64,000 nt of DNA from Phymorhynchus buccinoides (lineage: Eukaryota; Mollusca; Gastropoda; Neogastropoda; Raphitomidae). The position numbers and the translations under genes are program-made. The notes beneath the pieces were generated by a model. The model was not told where the DNA came from. It saw only the letters and a program-made list of their open reading frames with translations, and made no database searches. Of the stretch, positions 32,794 through 41,714 are shown piece after piece (within the stretch, counting starts at the first letter, position 1; every line of letters begins with the position of its first letter). The stretch lies in contig CM065690.1 in the NCBI GenBank assembly GCA_017654935.2, forward strand, positions 38,828,242 to 38,892,241. Reading direction: 5' to 3'.

Positions 32794-35621
32794 CATTTTC
32801 AAAACCTCCAGTGTTGGCTTGGCCGTGTGTTTTCAGTCGGCCGGCCCCAGCCACGCGGTGGGAGCCAACGTGCAGAAAGTGCTGGCTCTGATGAAGGCCC
32901 ACAACCTGGCCCTGTGCTCCTCCCTCTACAACGGCCACAGCAACGGCAACGGCAATGGCAGCTGCCATGGCGGGAGGGTCAGGGGGCGGAGCCAGTCCCC
33001 CTCGGCGAGCTCCTCCTCCAGCCTGGAGGACCAGGACCTGGCAGACCTGCTGGCTCAGCTGCAGGACGAGTTTGGACAGCTCAGCTGGTCAGTGCAGGCT
33101 ACAGCCTTCATTTCATTTTGGACGCATATATATAGACCTGTTTACTCTACTCTTTTCGAGTAGCATTCTACTCAATTTGGACCTCTACTACAGCGGAACC
33201 TCCCTTATAAGACCTTAAAAAATCATCCAAAATGAGGTCTTATAAGGGAGGGGTCTTATAAGGGAGGTAATTTTAATACTCATTTCAGCTATCCAGACTA
33301 CTCAAGACTTGTGTAGGTGGTAACAGGTCTGCATATATGTATGTTAGACTTGGGGAAACCTAGCTATCAAATTGGTTCATACCAGGCAGCGGGGCTCTCC
33401 CCGCTCCTTTTGACTTTTCACTGGGTGTTTTGCTTGTAAAAGGCACATGTCAGACTTGCTTTAAAGAACCCCCATGTCACATTCCCTCTTATGCTAGGAA
33501 GATTTCTTAACATTTCTTACCAGCTATAAGAAGGAAAACCGTGATTTTGATATGTGACGTGGTGGGTCTTTAAGTCCCCATCGATGTGTGTGTCTCTGAC
33601 TCTCAAAACTGCCATCTCATGCATAGGGTTTGAGTCCAGCTAATCTTAGCAAATCTGACACTCAGTCTCAGTTTTTTTAAAGAAATTTTTCGAAATTTAA
33701 AGAAAAGCTTAAAGTATGCAGGTGGCCCCACTAAAAATCAAGAGACGTATTCCGTGTGCGCCGATTCTGATCCCCCTGATTTCCAAGATAGAATGAATAC
33801 TGGGCTAGTGTAGTGTTGCTATCAGTGGCTTTTGTAGCAAGAAGAGTGAGAATTGTGCATGCGGTGTTGTTATCCTCAATGGCTTTTGTCAGCTGGTGAT
33901 TACAGAGGAGTGCAGTGTTGTCACTGGCTTTTATCAGCTAGTCAGTACAGGCTAGTGCCGTGTTGTCACTGGCTTTTGTCAGTACAGGCTAGTGCCGTGT
34001 TGTCACTGGCTTTTGTCAGTACAGGCTAGTGCCGTGTTGTCACTGGCTTTTGTCAGTACAGGCTAGTGCTGTGTTGTCACTGGTAGTTGTCGGTTGGTAA
34101 TAACAATTAAGTGCAGTATAATCAAAGGCCTTTGCTGGCTGGTGAGTGTGTGCGAGTTTTGTTCGATATCTTTAGATAATGGAGGAGGCAACTGCTATTC
34201 CTGAAAAGTATGCTGCAAGTGCAAGACCTTCCCTTCCTTACTCTCTTTGGCAAAGAGAATTTCAAGACATCAAACTTCTTGATTATGGAATCACTTCTCT
34301 TTCTTTAATTTTCTTTCAGTTTGTGTTTGCATGCAAGTGTTAGTTTTTGTGGCCTGTAAGTATGTGTTTGTGTGGTGTGTGTATCAGTATGTGTTTGTGT
34401 GGTGTGTGTATCAGTATGTGTTTGTGTGGTGTGTGTATCAGTATGTGTTTGTGTGGTGTGTGTATCAGTATGTGTGTGTGTTGCGCACATGCGCTTGGTG
34501 TCGGCCTGCTCTTTTGTTGACTTGTAATAATATGATCCTATTGACCGTGGCCTGTTGCAGCGAACATCAAGATCTGCTGCATCAGATTGCCGAGGAGAAG
34601 CAGCCCAGGGTGCGGGAGGACATTGAGAAGGAGCTGGACCTGGTTCTGGAGAAGATGGAAAGCAAAGGGCAGCAGATCTCCAGAGTGCGTCAACACCAGC
34701 AGAAGGTTGGTGCACTGGGTGCTTATCACCCATTCCTTGATTTGCCTACCTCTGTTGGCATTACAATGGGCTACAGTTGAACATTTTTCTTGCCTCTATT
34801 ACTGTATTTTTCGGACTATAAGGCGATACTTTTTTTCCCCCAGACTGAGACCCCTGCGCCTTATAATATGACTAATAAAATAACAAGAAAATATTGTAAC
34901 AAAAATTTTAATTGTGTGTGAAATTTGTAATAATGTGCGCCTTAAAGTCAGAAAAGTATGATATTTAAGAAGGCTGATTCGGCCTATTGATGTTGAAAAA
35001 TAATTGTAGAATGTGACACCAGATGTGGTTGATATTGCTTTCTTGTGTTATGGTGTTAGTGTTCTGAAATTGACAAGGGAAGTAATTTTGTGGTCAGCAT
35101 GAGTGATCACACGCCTCATGTTTTGAGTATAGTTTCTCCAGTATTATTTTCATAATGGTCATGTGATGCTGTCCCCTTAGTTTTTTCAGGGCTTAATTTA
35201 ATTTTATGTCATAAAACATACAGAAGCAGTTAAAACGGTTTTTTGTACCTGATGATTAGATTATTTAAAGCTTATTGACAATATATTTGCAACAAAGAAA
35301 AGATAGATATTGAAAGATTGAAATTTCCCCTGTCTGTTGTAGCAGTCGGACGAGAGAAGACAAGAGGGCAAGCCGGGCAACAAGCCCGGTGGCGGCAAGC
35401 AGCAGCATGTCCCTCGCCCCAGCTCCGCCTTGGGACGAATGCAGACCTCCCACAAATACCCACCTCCGCATGACTGCCTCTCCGGCAAACCACAGCCACG
35501 TGGCCGCTCCAAGTCTCCCCGCGATAAATACACAGACTGTATCCCCCCTTCCTTGAATGTGTTGAGAAACATGAAAAAGCTACAGACCACGTTACGACAG
35601 GATGATTTGTCTTGGGAGTGA
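24226..35621 (+). CDS. CEP57: CEP57-type centrosomal protein (translokin family)
   Basis: Eight exons splice in consistent phase: 24226-24415, 25508-25741, 26623-26912, 29901-29978, 31166-31426, 32837-33087, 34561-34705 and 35343-35621 (about 575 residues). The initiating exon was not found, so the N terminus is incomplete. Diagnostic CEP57 segments are YPANRPFVNTEYRRSPSRP, VLSALRNLQDRMQRLEVER, LLEKQLDYMRKMV, HYRLNLADIPFVAGK, SHAVGANVQKVLALM, LLAQLQDEFGQLSW and a terminal LRNMKKLQTTLRQDDLSW. Coiled coils span exons 2-4, and a basic K-rich stretch precedes the HYRLNL block. In vertebrates the N-terminal coiled coil localises to the pericentriolar material and the C-terminal part binds microtubules (family knowledge). 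CEP57 versus CEP57L1 orthology is unresolved. Confidence 0.92.
24458..24901. mobile_element. Harbinger/PIF-like MITE
   Basis: Ends AGGGCTTCTCACACTAGCGT and (reverse complement) AGTCCTTCGCACACTAGCAT are inverted repeats, flanked by TAA on each side (24455-24457, 24902-24904), the TWA duplication of Harbinger elements. It is CpG-richer than the flanks and has no coding. Inserted 42 bp after a CEP57 donor site. Confidence 0.78.
25375..25440. repeat. Short TATAGCGCTT repeat
   Basis: TATATAGCGCTTCACC and AAGCTCTAAGCGCTT, as at 13860. Confidence 0.55.
25508..25741 (+). CDS. CEP57: CEP57-type gene, exon with first coiled coil
   Basis: Acceptor CTCCCAG; donor GTTTGT. Encodes VLSALRNLQDRMQRLEVER and on to TRPKSKG. 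Phase 1 in and out. Confidence 0.9.
25792..25846. repeat. CTTC tetranucleotide microsatellite
   Basis: About 13 tandem CCTT units in the CEP57 intron. Confidence 0.97.
25850..26620 (+). other. Intron of the CEP57-type gene
   Basis: No recognised repeat apart from a short GT/GC run at 26542-26565. Confidence 0.5.
26623..26912 (+). CDS. CEP57: CEP57-type gene, central coiled-coil exon
   Basis: Acceptor ATCACAG; donor GTGAGC. Encodes LESQLSSAETRCQLLEKQLD to LTATQTLAE, with a Gln-rich helix (LQQQHEQERQRLQQQE). Ends in phase 0. Confidence 0.92.
27198..27358 (+). mobile_element. SINE-B copy (plus)
   Basis: CGAAGTCGGAGTGTGGCTGC through AGCCAGGGTAGGACAACAAT. In the large CEP57 intron. Confidence 0.78.
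27360..28560 (+). other. CEP57 intron, unique AT-rich sequence
   Basis: No gene or recognisable element. Confidence 0.5.
28564..28801. mobile_element. piggyBac-like MITE, copy 1 of 3
   Basis: Termini CCCTTTCACCGCC and GGCGGTGAAAGGG are flanked on both sides by TTAA. 238 bp, non-coding. TTAA targets and CCC-starting ends are typical of piggyBac; Kolobok also uses TTAA. Confidence 0.85.
28806..29900 (+). other. CEP57 intron, unique sequence
   Basis: T-rich and GT-rich stretches, nothing recognised. Confidence 0.5.
29901..29978 (+). CDS. CEP57: CEP57-type gene, 78-nt coiled-coil exon
   Basis: Acceptor TTTCCCAG; donor GTAAGT. Encodes 26 residues beginning SKIKELENKLKDERD. Phase 0 on both sides, so it could be skipped without a frame change. 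Confidence 0.9.
30016..30774. mobile_element. Possible TIR element in a CEP57 intron
   Basis: CATGGGTGCTAC (30016-30027) and GTAGCACCCATG (30763-30774) are exact inverted 12-mers. The right inner sequence (GCTGCCCCTATACCCCGCC, then TTTCAGT) recurs at 37632-37672 next to GTTGCACCCATG. This suggests a dispersed DNA transposon with lost coding. No target duplication identified. Confidence 0.5.
31166..31426 (+). CDS. CEP57: CEP57-type gene, basic-linker exon
   Basis: Acceptor ATTTCCAG; donor GTACGA. Encodes LESAAVSHQ, a Gly run of seven (GGT codons), a KKPPAAKKKKK basic stretch, and HYRLNLADIPFVAGK, the most conserved CEP57 block. Confidence 0.92.
31534..31770. mobile_element. piggyBac-like MITE, copy 2 of 3
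   Basis: CCCTTTTCGCCGCC to GGCGGTGAAAGGG with TTAA on both flanks, 237 bp. In a CEP57 intron, 107 bp after an exon. Confidence 0.85.
31885..32190 (+). mobile_element. SINE-A copy with head B
   Basis: Head B (CCAGGTCATATGGCCATACT, GTGTCCGGTTTTCAG, CTGGTCTCCCCACTGCGTAC) joins the shared body GGCAGGAGAATGGGCCA and continues to CCAGTATCCCCACAGGGAG. Confidence 0.82.
32463..32796 (+). mobile_element. SINE-A copy with head A and G37 tail
   Basis: Head A (GATGCGTCATGCTGCCGTTA, TAGTTAGGCCCAGGATGTCC), shared body, then GGTATCCCCAC followed by G37 (32756-32792). The run ends 44 bp upstream of a CEP57 exon. Confidence 0.85.
32837..33087 (+). CDS. CEP57: CEP57-type gene, microtubule-binding-region exon
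   Basis: Acceptor GTTTTCAG; donor GTCAGT. Encodes SAGPSHAVGANVQKVLALM, an N/G repeat (NGNGNG), a Ser-rich linker and LLAQLQDEFGQLSW. Ends in phase 2. A SINE ending in G37 stops 44 bp before the exon. Confidence 0.9.
33191..33282. mobile_element. Truncated Tc1/mariner-like MITE
   Basis: Matches the left half of the 42261-42437 element (CAGCGGAACCTCCCTTATAA to AGGGAGGTAATTTTAATACT) and then stops. Confidence 0.75.
33460..33574. mobile_element. Small MITE related to 40088-40423
   Basis: TTTAAAGAACCCCCATGTCA at the left and TGACGTGGTGGGTCTTTAA at the right are imperfect inverted repeats. The inner ACCAGCTATAAGAAGGAAAA also occurs at 40358-40377. Confidence 0.7.
33900..34090. repeat. 37-bp tandem repeat, about 3.5 copies
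   Basis: Unit built on TCAGTACAGGCTAGTGCCGT followed by GTTGTCACTGGCTTTTG; three central units are nearly identical. In a CEP57 intron. Confidence 0.85.
34362..34483. repeat. 27-bp tandem repeat, four copies
   Basis: Unit TATGTGTTTGTGTGGTGTGT plus GTATCAG, ending 77 bp before a CEP57 exon. Confidence 0.88.
34561..34705 (+). CDS. CEP57: CEP57-type gene, penultimate exon
   Basis: Acceptor CTGTTGCAG; donor GTTGGT. Encodes HQDLLHQIAEEKQPRVREDI to SRVRQHQQK, matching the CEP57 helix ending ITKVRKYQ. Confidence 0.9.
34802..34965. mobile_element. MITE with CGGACTATAAGGCG ends, copy 1
   Basis: Starts CTGTATTTTTCGGACTATAA and carries GACCCCTGCGCCTTATAAT. The right end (GTGCGCCTTAAAGTCAGAAA) is the inverted counterpart. 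Copy 2 is at 37154-37325. Confidence 0.75.
35343..35621 (+). CDS. CEP57: CEP57-type gene, terminal exon
   Basis: The acceptor GTTGTAG (or the adjacent GTAGCAG, dropping one Gln) opens a basic, Pro/Ser-rich stretch. It ends with LNVLRNMKKLQTTLRQDDLS and the codons W-E-stop (TGA 35619-35621), the conserved CEP57 C-terminal motif. The last third of this exon is the founder of the tandem array downstream. Confidence 0.9.
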   Translation, partial: QSDERRQEGKPGNKPGGGKQQHVPRPSSALGRMQTSHKYPPPHDCLSGKPQPRGRSKSPRDKYTDCIPPSLNVLRNMKKLQTTLRQDDLSWE

Positions 35622-36640
35622 GTAGCCAGACAAACCTCCCCGCCATAAATACACAGACTATACCCCCCTCTCCCCCTTCCTTAAATGTGTTGAGAGACAT
35701 GAAAAAGTTACAGACCACATTACGTCAGGATGATTTGTCTTGGGAGTGAGTAGCCAGACAAACCTCCCCGCCATAAATACACAGACTATACCCCCCTCTC
35801 CCCCTTCCTTAACTGTGTTGAGAGACATGAAAAAGTTACAGACCACATTACGTCAGGATGATTTGTCTTGGGAGTGAGTAGCCAGACAAACCTCCCCGCC
35901 ATAAATACACAGACTATACCCCCCTCTCCCCCTTCCTTAAATGTGTTGAGAGACATGAAAAAGTTACAGACCACATTACGTCAGGATGATTTGTCTTGGG
36001 AGTGAGTAGCCAGACAAACCTCCCCGCCATAAATACACAGACTATACCCCCCTCTCCCCCTTCCTTGAATGTGTTGAGAAACATGAAAAAGTTACAGACG
36101 ACATTACGTCGGGATGATTTGTCTTGGGAGTGAGTAGCCAGACAAACCTCCCCGCCATAAATACACAGACTATACCCCCCTCTCCCCCTTCCTTGAATGT
36201 GTTGAGAAACATGAAAAAGTTACAGACGACATTACGTCGGGATGATTTGTCTTGGGAGTGAGTAGATAAACAAATCTCTCCTCAAGATAAGGACCACATA
36301 TACACACAGTCTGTACTTCCCCTTCTTTGAATGTATTGAGAGACATGAAAAAGCTACAGACCACATTACGACAGGATTATTTGTTTTGGGAGTAAGTAGC
36401 CAGACAAATCTCCTCGCGATAAATACACAAACTGTACCCTCCCCCTCTTCCCCTTCCTTGAATGTGTTGAGAGACATGAAAAAGTTACAGACCACGTTAC
36501 GTTTGTCTTGGGAGTGAGTAGCCAGACAAACCTCCCCGCGATAAATACACAGACTATGCCCCCCTCTCCCCCTTCCTTGAATGTGCGCAGAGACATGAAG
36601 TTACAGACTACATTATAACGCGATGACTTGTCTTGGGAGT
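35522..36640 (+). repeat. 128-bp tandem array derived from the CEP57 terminal exon
   Basis: Starting inside the terminal exon, the block CCATAAATACACAGACTATA to TTTGTCTTGGGAGTGAGTAG repeats at 35643, 35771, 35899, 36027 and 36155. More diverged units start near 36283, 36416 and 36538. Each unit re-encodes LNVLRDMKKLQTTLRQDDLS plus W-E and the stop codon. The units lie beyond the first stop, so they form 3' UTR or flank and are not translated in the main frame. Units 2-5 are nearly identical. Confidence 0.95.
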
Positions 36641-36756
36641 GAGTTGATAGATGTGACGCCGACTGCCAGAGATATTGTAGGTTGTAACAGACTGGAGATG
36701 TAGCAAGAGGGAGAGAGACTAGGAAAGAAAAAAGGGTGGATGGGTGTTCTTTTTTT

Positions 36757-36768
36757 TATAATAAACAA
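36757..36768 (+). terminator. Candidate polyadenylation signal
   Basis: AATAAA within TATAATAAACAAATG downstream of the CEP57 terminal exon and its array. If used, the transcript includes the whole array. Confidence 0.4.
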
Positions 36769-37153
36769 ATGTGTGCAAGTTTTCCTTTTGTTTAGAGTGA
36801 TAGTGTGCGAGTGTCTTATTTAAGTGAGTATAAGTAAATTTTTAAAAAGTCTGAAAACGTTAAATGCATGAGGTACGCATGAAAGAATAGGATGTGTGTG
36901 TTTCATTTGGGTAAACATGAATAAAAGAGAAAGTTGGAATGCATGTGTATTATATTGGTAAGCATGGCTTAAAAAATGTACAGTGCATATGTGCTTTACA
37001 TGTGTTAGTATCATGGATCAAAAGGGAAAAAAACCCTTATTATACTGCTTTTGTTTACAACATACATGAAGCCCTTCATTGATGAAGCACTGTGATAAAA
37101 ATGACCAAAACACTAAATATGGTTATGTCTTTATATTTCTGTTGTGGATATTA

Positions 37154-37325
37154 GTACCATATTTTAGGACTATAAGGCGATACTGTTTTCCTAGACTGAG
37201 ACCCCTGCGCCTTATAATGTGACGGATAATATAGTAAGAAACTATAATAACAAAATCTGAATTTTTTTGTAAAATTTGAGGGGTGCGCCTTATAATCAGG
37301 TGCGCCTTGTAGTCTGTAAAATAAT
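37154..37325. mobile_element. MITE with GGACTATAAGGCG ends, copy 2
   Basis: ACCATATTTTAGGACTATAA at the left and the inverted counterpart GTGCGCCTTGTAGTCTGTAA at the right, with a central GACCCCTGCGCCTTATAAT shared with 34802. TA-rich flanks suggest Tc1/mariner-type targets. Confidence 0.78.
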
Positions 37326-37739
37326 ATATATAAATATTTAATTGATATGTGGACTCCAAGAAAGGTTTTCTGTGTAAATGTTCTTCGTCACTGCCACCAG
37401 AGAGCAAACTTAATCAAACTGATCTCTTTAGTGATATTTTATAGTTATGGGTGGTATACAAGGATTTCCTGTTTTTGAATTTTACCAGAAAAGGAAGTTC
37501 CTTTTTTTTGGGGGGGTCAAATAAGATCTTTGTGTGTCTACTGTATTTTTCAAACACTTTAAAATAAGCATTTGTGTAAATTGTTGAAAAAGCGAACTCA
37601 AATACCTTCATAAATAAAAAAATTTTATTCAGCTGCTGGGGGACATTACCCCTAGACCCCAGACTTTCAGTTTTTTTCATTTCGTGTAGTTGCACCCATG
37701 TACATGTTTTTTTATAGATGTTTCAACTCCACATCATGA

Positions 37740-38675
37740 GCCGTTAATACTATCCCGACGGTAGCTGTGCCGACGCGCCTCTTCCCCTGTAACGCATAGC
37801 AGCGCCCAACGATTATTCCCTGCCGACGGCGTATTTTGGTACTTTTATGATTTTTTTTTGCGATAGCTAAACAAGCACAAACAATAAACTGTTTGGTATC
37901 AAAAGAAAGAGCAAACATGGAACGAATTGGTTATTGTAAAATTTATTCGATATCTGCTAATGTGTAGGTATGGCGTTCTCTTAAAGTAACAAAGGTTACG
38001 GAGTAAAAAAAAATTGTTTACATTCTATTCTGTTCAACACAACACCAAAATAGGGGTAAAACGGGGAAACAAAGCTTCGTTCTTACCTTCAAATCATCCA
38101 GGAATGATTATATAATCCATATACAAGAGAACACGAACACACCACACCACACAAAGAGGTGCAGATACAGATTCATCTTCAGAATCACTGCTTTGCAGTA
38201 CATCATCGAACACAAATCGTTCATCTTCTTCCTCATGAGTTTCCACTTCTCTGTCACTATCTTCATCATCCGACCCACTTTGTAAAATTATTTCAAGCAC
38301 CTCTTTGGCAGAGAAATGCGACCCACGCTTGAGGTTAGCAGACATTTTTTCGCTGGTGAAATTCCTGACTGCTTAGTCGGGAAAACCCCATACCGGGTTC
38401 AGCATTCCAATCTCACATTCTTGCACGTGCACACGTTAGAGGCATCCAAACTAGCAACGATAACCTTGCTAAGATATCCATAAAACGTATAAGAGAGGTT
38501 GTTTCCCTTACACCGAAAATGGGGAAGCTAGAGAATTTTTCAAAGTTCATGCAGCCAGTGACTGCTGCACGGTCTCCCGGTTCAGTCTCTGCAGCAGCAG
38601 TAGGGTGCTGCACCGTCTCCCGGTTCAGATCCTGCAGCAGCCATACGTGACAAACCCGTTGTGAAAAGGTTAATG
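37740..38675 (-). mobile_element. piggyBac-like transposon remnant
   Basis: An 83-residue minus-strand frame (38345-38094) begins MSANLKRGSHFSAKEVLEII and is strongly acidic (SGSDDEDSD, HEEEDERF, SDSEDE), like the N terminus of piggyBac transposases. Upstream lies a GC-rich leader with a repeated CGGTCTCCCGGTTCAG block and a right end CGTTGTGAAAAGG next to TTAA (38669-38672). The DDE catalytic core is absent, so it is internally deleted. A TTAA also lies at 37743, but the left terminus does not match the right. Confidence 0.55.
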
Positions 38676-39327
38676 TGGTTTTTTATCTACACTGTACAAC
38701 TTGTTTATTTTTTAAATTTAATTTAACTGTTCAGAGTTCTGCAGCCAATCAGCAGATAGTGCTCTATCTTTATACCAAAAAAAGGTTTGGGTGGGTGGGG
38801 GGGACTCATGAGTCAAACATCTACAACCAACACAACTTGCTCTTGCTGTTTTATCACTCCCATGGTATGGTGCTTGTAACAGAACTTTCAGTTTCGTCAA
38901 TTTTTGTTTCCTCAAACAATAACTGTGCTAGAAACCAAACAAGCGACACACATTGCTGTAACAGAAGTCTTCAGACATTGCACTTGTTGAAGAAAGTGGA
39001 CTTTGTAGAACAGCCTTCCAATTGTCGATCAATACTTGTGCTTTGTCTGACATGAACAGGTCAACTTCAAGAAAGAAATAGCTTTGTGTGTATCACATTT
39101 ATCACAAAGGTTTGTTTCATGAGCTCATGAAGATTTTAGATGAAAAAAGTTCAATTTTTTTTAGGGAAGTTGCAATTCAAGCTTTCCGTCCCAAACATAG
39201 CCATATATTACATTTTCGTGCTCTGTTGTCTTTTTCTTTTTGTTATTACAGTTTTGTCATATTAAAACTAAACTAAAAGGCTTTCCTTCATTCTCTTGTC
39301 ACATATGATTCTGACTTTAACTATAAT
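38676..39327. other. Intergenic sequence
   Basis: Nothing recognised. A 126-codon frame (38675-39055) shows no domain. Confidence 0.4.
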
Positions 39328-39587
39328 CAGGGCCGGACCTATGTCGCCAAGCAGCAGCTAAATGTCCTGGTGGGCTATACCTAGCACTCATCAGCACCAC
39401 CAGTTGATAGGTACTATCCTCCATAACATGGCATTAGTCCTTTATTTCATGTCCAGATTGCACTAATTTGCTTCTCAGATTTAAACATTTTCCGGGGGAG
39501 TATGCCCACAAACCCCCCTAGGGGTCTTGGTGCTTCGCACCTTCGATGAATTAGCCCCCACCCCTTAAAAACTTAGGTCCGTCCCTG
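39328..39587. mobile_element. hAT-like MITE
   Basis: CAGGGCCGGACCTATG at the left and its inverted counterpart TTAGGTCCGTCCCTG at the right; CAGGG..GGACCTA ends are typical of hAT elements. The inner GGTGCTTCGCACCTTCGA forms a small hairpin. No clean 8-bp duplication remains. Confidence 0.7.
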
Positions 39588-39589
39588 AG

Positions 39590-40085
39590 AATTTAATCTT
39601 TCCTTTTTTTTCGGTGTCTTATCTGTTGTATGCACCCTATCAGTTAGTGTGACCAAATACATTTTTGTAAAATTACACAGTGGCTTTGTAGATAAAAAGA
39701 AAGATTATGGTAAACATATCTCAATTTTTTAGTTCTTTAAATTGCTTCTTTTTTTAAAATCTTGACAGAAAGGTGTTTTGAAAACCTGTTTAATTTTGTT
39801 TGCATAATTAGTCATTGAATCATTGCAAAAACTTGGAGTAAGGGGAAGTCGATGTATTAATGTATCGTCACAAATTTGCAACAATAAAATGTATGTTTTG
39901 GCTTTGCATTCTTGTTTGACTTTTCTTGTATGTTTTTCTGTATGAGGAGATTTGAACAGTAGTCATAACTTAGTTTGAATAACTTATAATAACTTTGCTA
40001 GACCATTTACAAACTGAGTTGTGAGCATGTTCTTATTTACCAAATAATGATGGGTGATTATATGCCTTGAATATTTTTTGTTATT
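39590..40085. other. Intergenic AT-rich sequence
   Basis: Nothing recognised. Confidence 0.5.
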
Positions 40086-40087
40086 AC

Positions 40088-40423
40088 TTTAAAGACCCAC
40101 AGAGCCGGCTGGATTAAATCCCTTGTTTTTTTCTGGGTCGATGTGGTCCGCATTTAGACTTACCTCGTATACGATCGAGGCTGCTCTTTAAAGTGATGCC
40201 TCGTTTTCGTGACTGTCCTCGTATACGATCGAGGCTGCTCTTTAAAGTGATGCCTCGTTTTCGTGACTGTCCTCGTATACGATCGAGGCTGCTCTTTAAA
40301 GTGATGCCTCGTTTTCAATGTGTATGGGAGCAACACTTGGTCAAAATAAGATTTTTTACCAGCTATAAGAAGGAAAACACGTGAAATACGTGATTTTGAC
40401 AGCCGGCTCTGTAGGTCTTTAAA
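40088..40423. mobile_element. MITE with internal 54-bp tandem repeats
   Basis: TTTAAAGACCCACAGAGCCG at the left and CGGCTCTGTAGGTCTTTAAA at the right are inverted repeats of about 24 bp. Inside, CCTCGTATACGATCGAGGCT followed by GCTCTTTAAAGTGATGCCTC repeats almost three times with a 54-bp period (40169-40318). The ACCAGCTATAAGAAGGAAAA segment is shared with 33460-33574. Confidence 0.82.
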
Positions 40424-40892
40424 CAAAACCAGTGCTTTGCTGTTTGTATTCTGCATGTTTTTTCTTAGTGAAGGTGTATCAGAATTTATTAAAAAAACCA
40501 TGAAGAAATATCAGTGTCTTATTTTTGCTGCAATGTAAAGTTTGTTAAGCTTTTCCCCCCATTTTAAACAAAAATCATACCGTAATCATGACTGCATCTT
40601 AAACATTTAACACAGGTAATAAAATATAAAACAGCAGAAACTGCCAATCGTTTCGGCAGTTTGTTTTAATTTACATGTTACTACCCGTGTTAAATATTGC
40701 AAGACGCACTCGTGGTTATGGTACCTGAAGTATACAATCCACGCTGACTTGTTGCCAACTGAAACCAGCACAAGGAGAGCTCATAGGAAAGGCATTGTGC
40801 TGTAGGTTTGCCTACTTTGCATGCTGAGCCAAATTTGCTTGTGGTTTCTTTTTATTCTGTATTACATTTGACTCTTTGCATGTCATTTTTAA

Positions 40893-41132
40893 CCCTTTTG
40901 CCGCCAACCATTTTTCAGCCCCCCAAAATATTGAACTTACCTGAGTCACAGAGAGAAAACAAAATCCGCAATATTGCAAATTCCGCTGTGACGTGAATAA
41001 CATTAGGCCTATCCTTGCCTCCCCAAATTACAAAAATAGGGTCTTGAGATAACAGGCCCTGATTTGATGCCTTTTAGTGACATGGGTGATAAACCGTTGT
41101 GGTGCAAAAGTGTGACATTGGCGGCGAAAGGG
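40893..41132. mobile_element. piggyBac-like MITE, copy 3 of 3
   Basis: CCCTTTTGCCGCCAACCATT to GGCGGCGAAAGGG, TTAA on both flanks, 240 bp. It is inverted relative to the copy at 28564 internally (TTTTTGGCTGAAAAATGG versus CCATTTTTCAGCCCCCCA). Confidence 0.85.
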
Positions 41133-41136
41133 TTAA

Positions 41137-41714
41137 TGTTTTTTTGGTGGCTTTGGTATGCAGTGATGCTTTGAGGATGGAGAAGTGATAGGGCAAACTT
41201 TCTTGAAATAAGAAACTTGAAAGACTTGACTAAAAAAAACAGTTGTTACAGCAAATTTTCTATTTATTTGAAAACCTCAGACAAGCTAAAACAGTTGGCC
41301 AACCGACAAAAAATAAATACAAAGTGCCCAAATAAGAAACTTGAAAGAACAAAATGTCCTTCTTGCAGAAATGGAGACCTGTGTTCAATATCAACAACAC
41401 TGTTGTCCTGACAGGGCTGAACACAATAGGACATTTTCAGTGTCAAAAGACATATGTCCTATGAACTGGGCCTCCGGGCGCCACCGGGTATGATTTATAT
41501 ACATTTATGCATCGTTTCACTGGTCAAAATCTTATGTTATGCGTAATGTTAAAGGTATTGCAGTGAAAATATTCTTTCCCTATCTACATAAAGACCAAGC
41601 CTAAAGAAGGCTATCCTTTAAATTTTGTAAGCCATAGAAGCATGCTCCCAATGTCTGAAATATGTATGGTTATGACACAGAAAGGGAAAAAGGATACATG
41701 TATTAGAATGTTTG
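41137..41714. other. Intergenic sequence
   Basis: A short direct repeat (AATAAGAAACTTGAAAGA at 41206 and 41332) and no gene. Confidence 0.45.

Noticed and set aside
38675..39055. A 126-codon plus-strand frame
   Set aside because: AT-rich, no domain, no splice or homology support.
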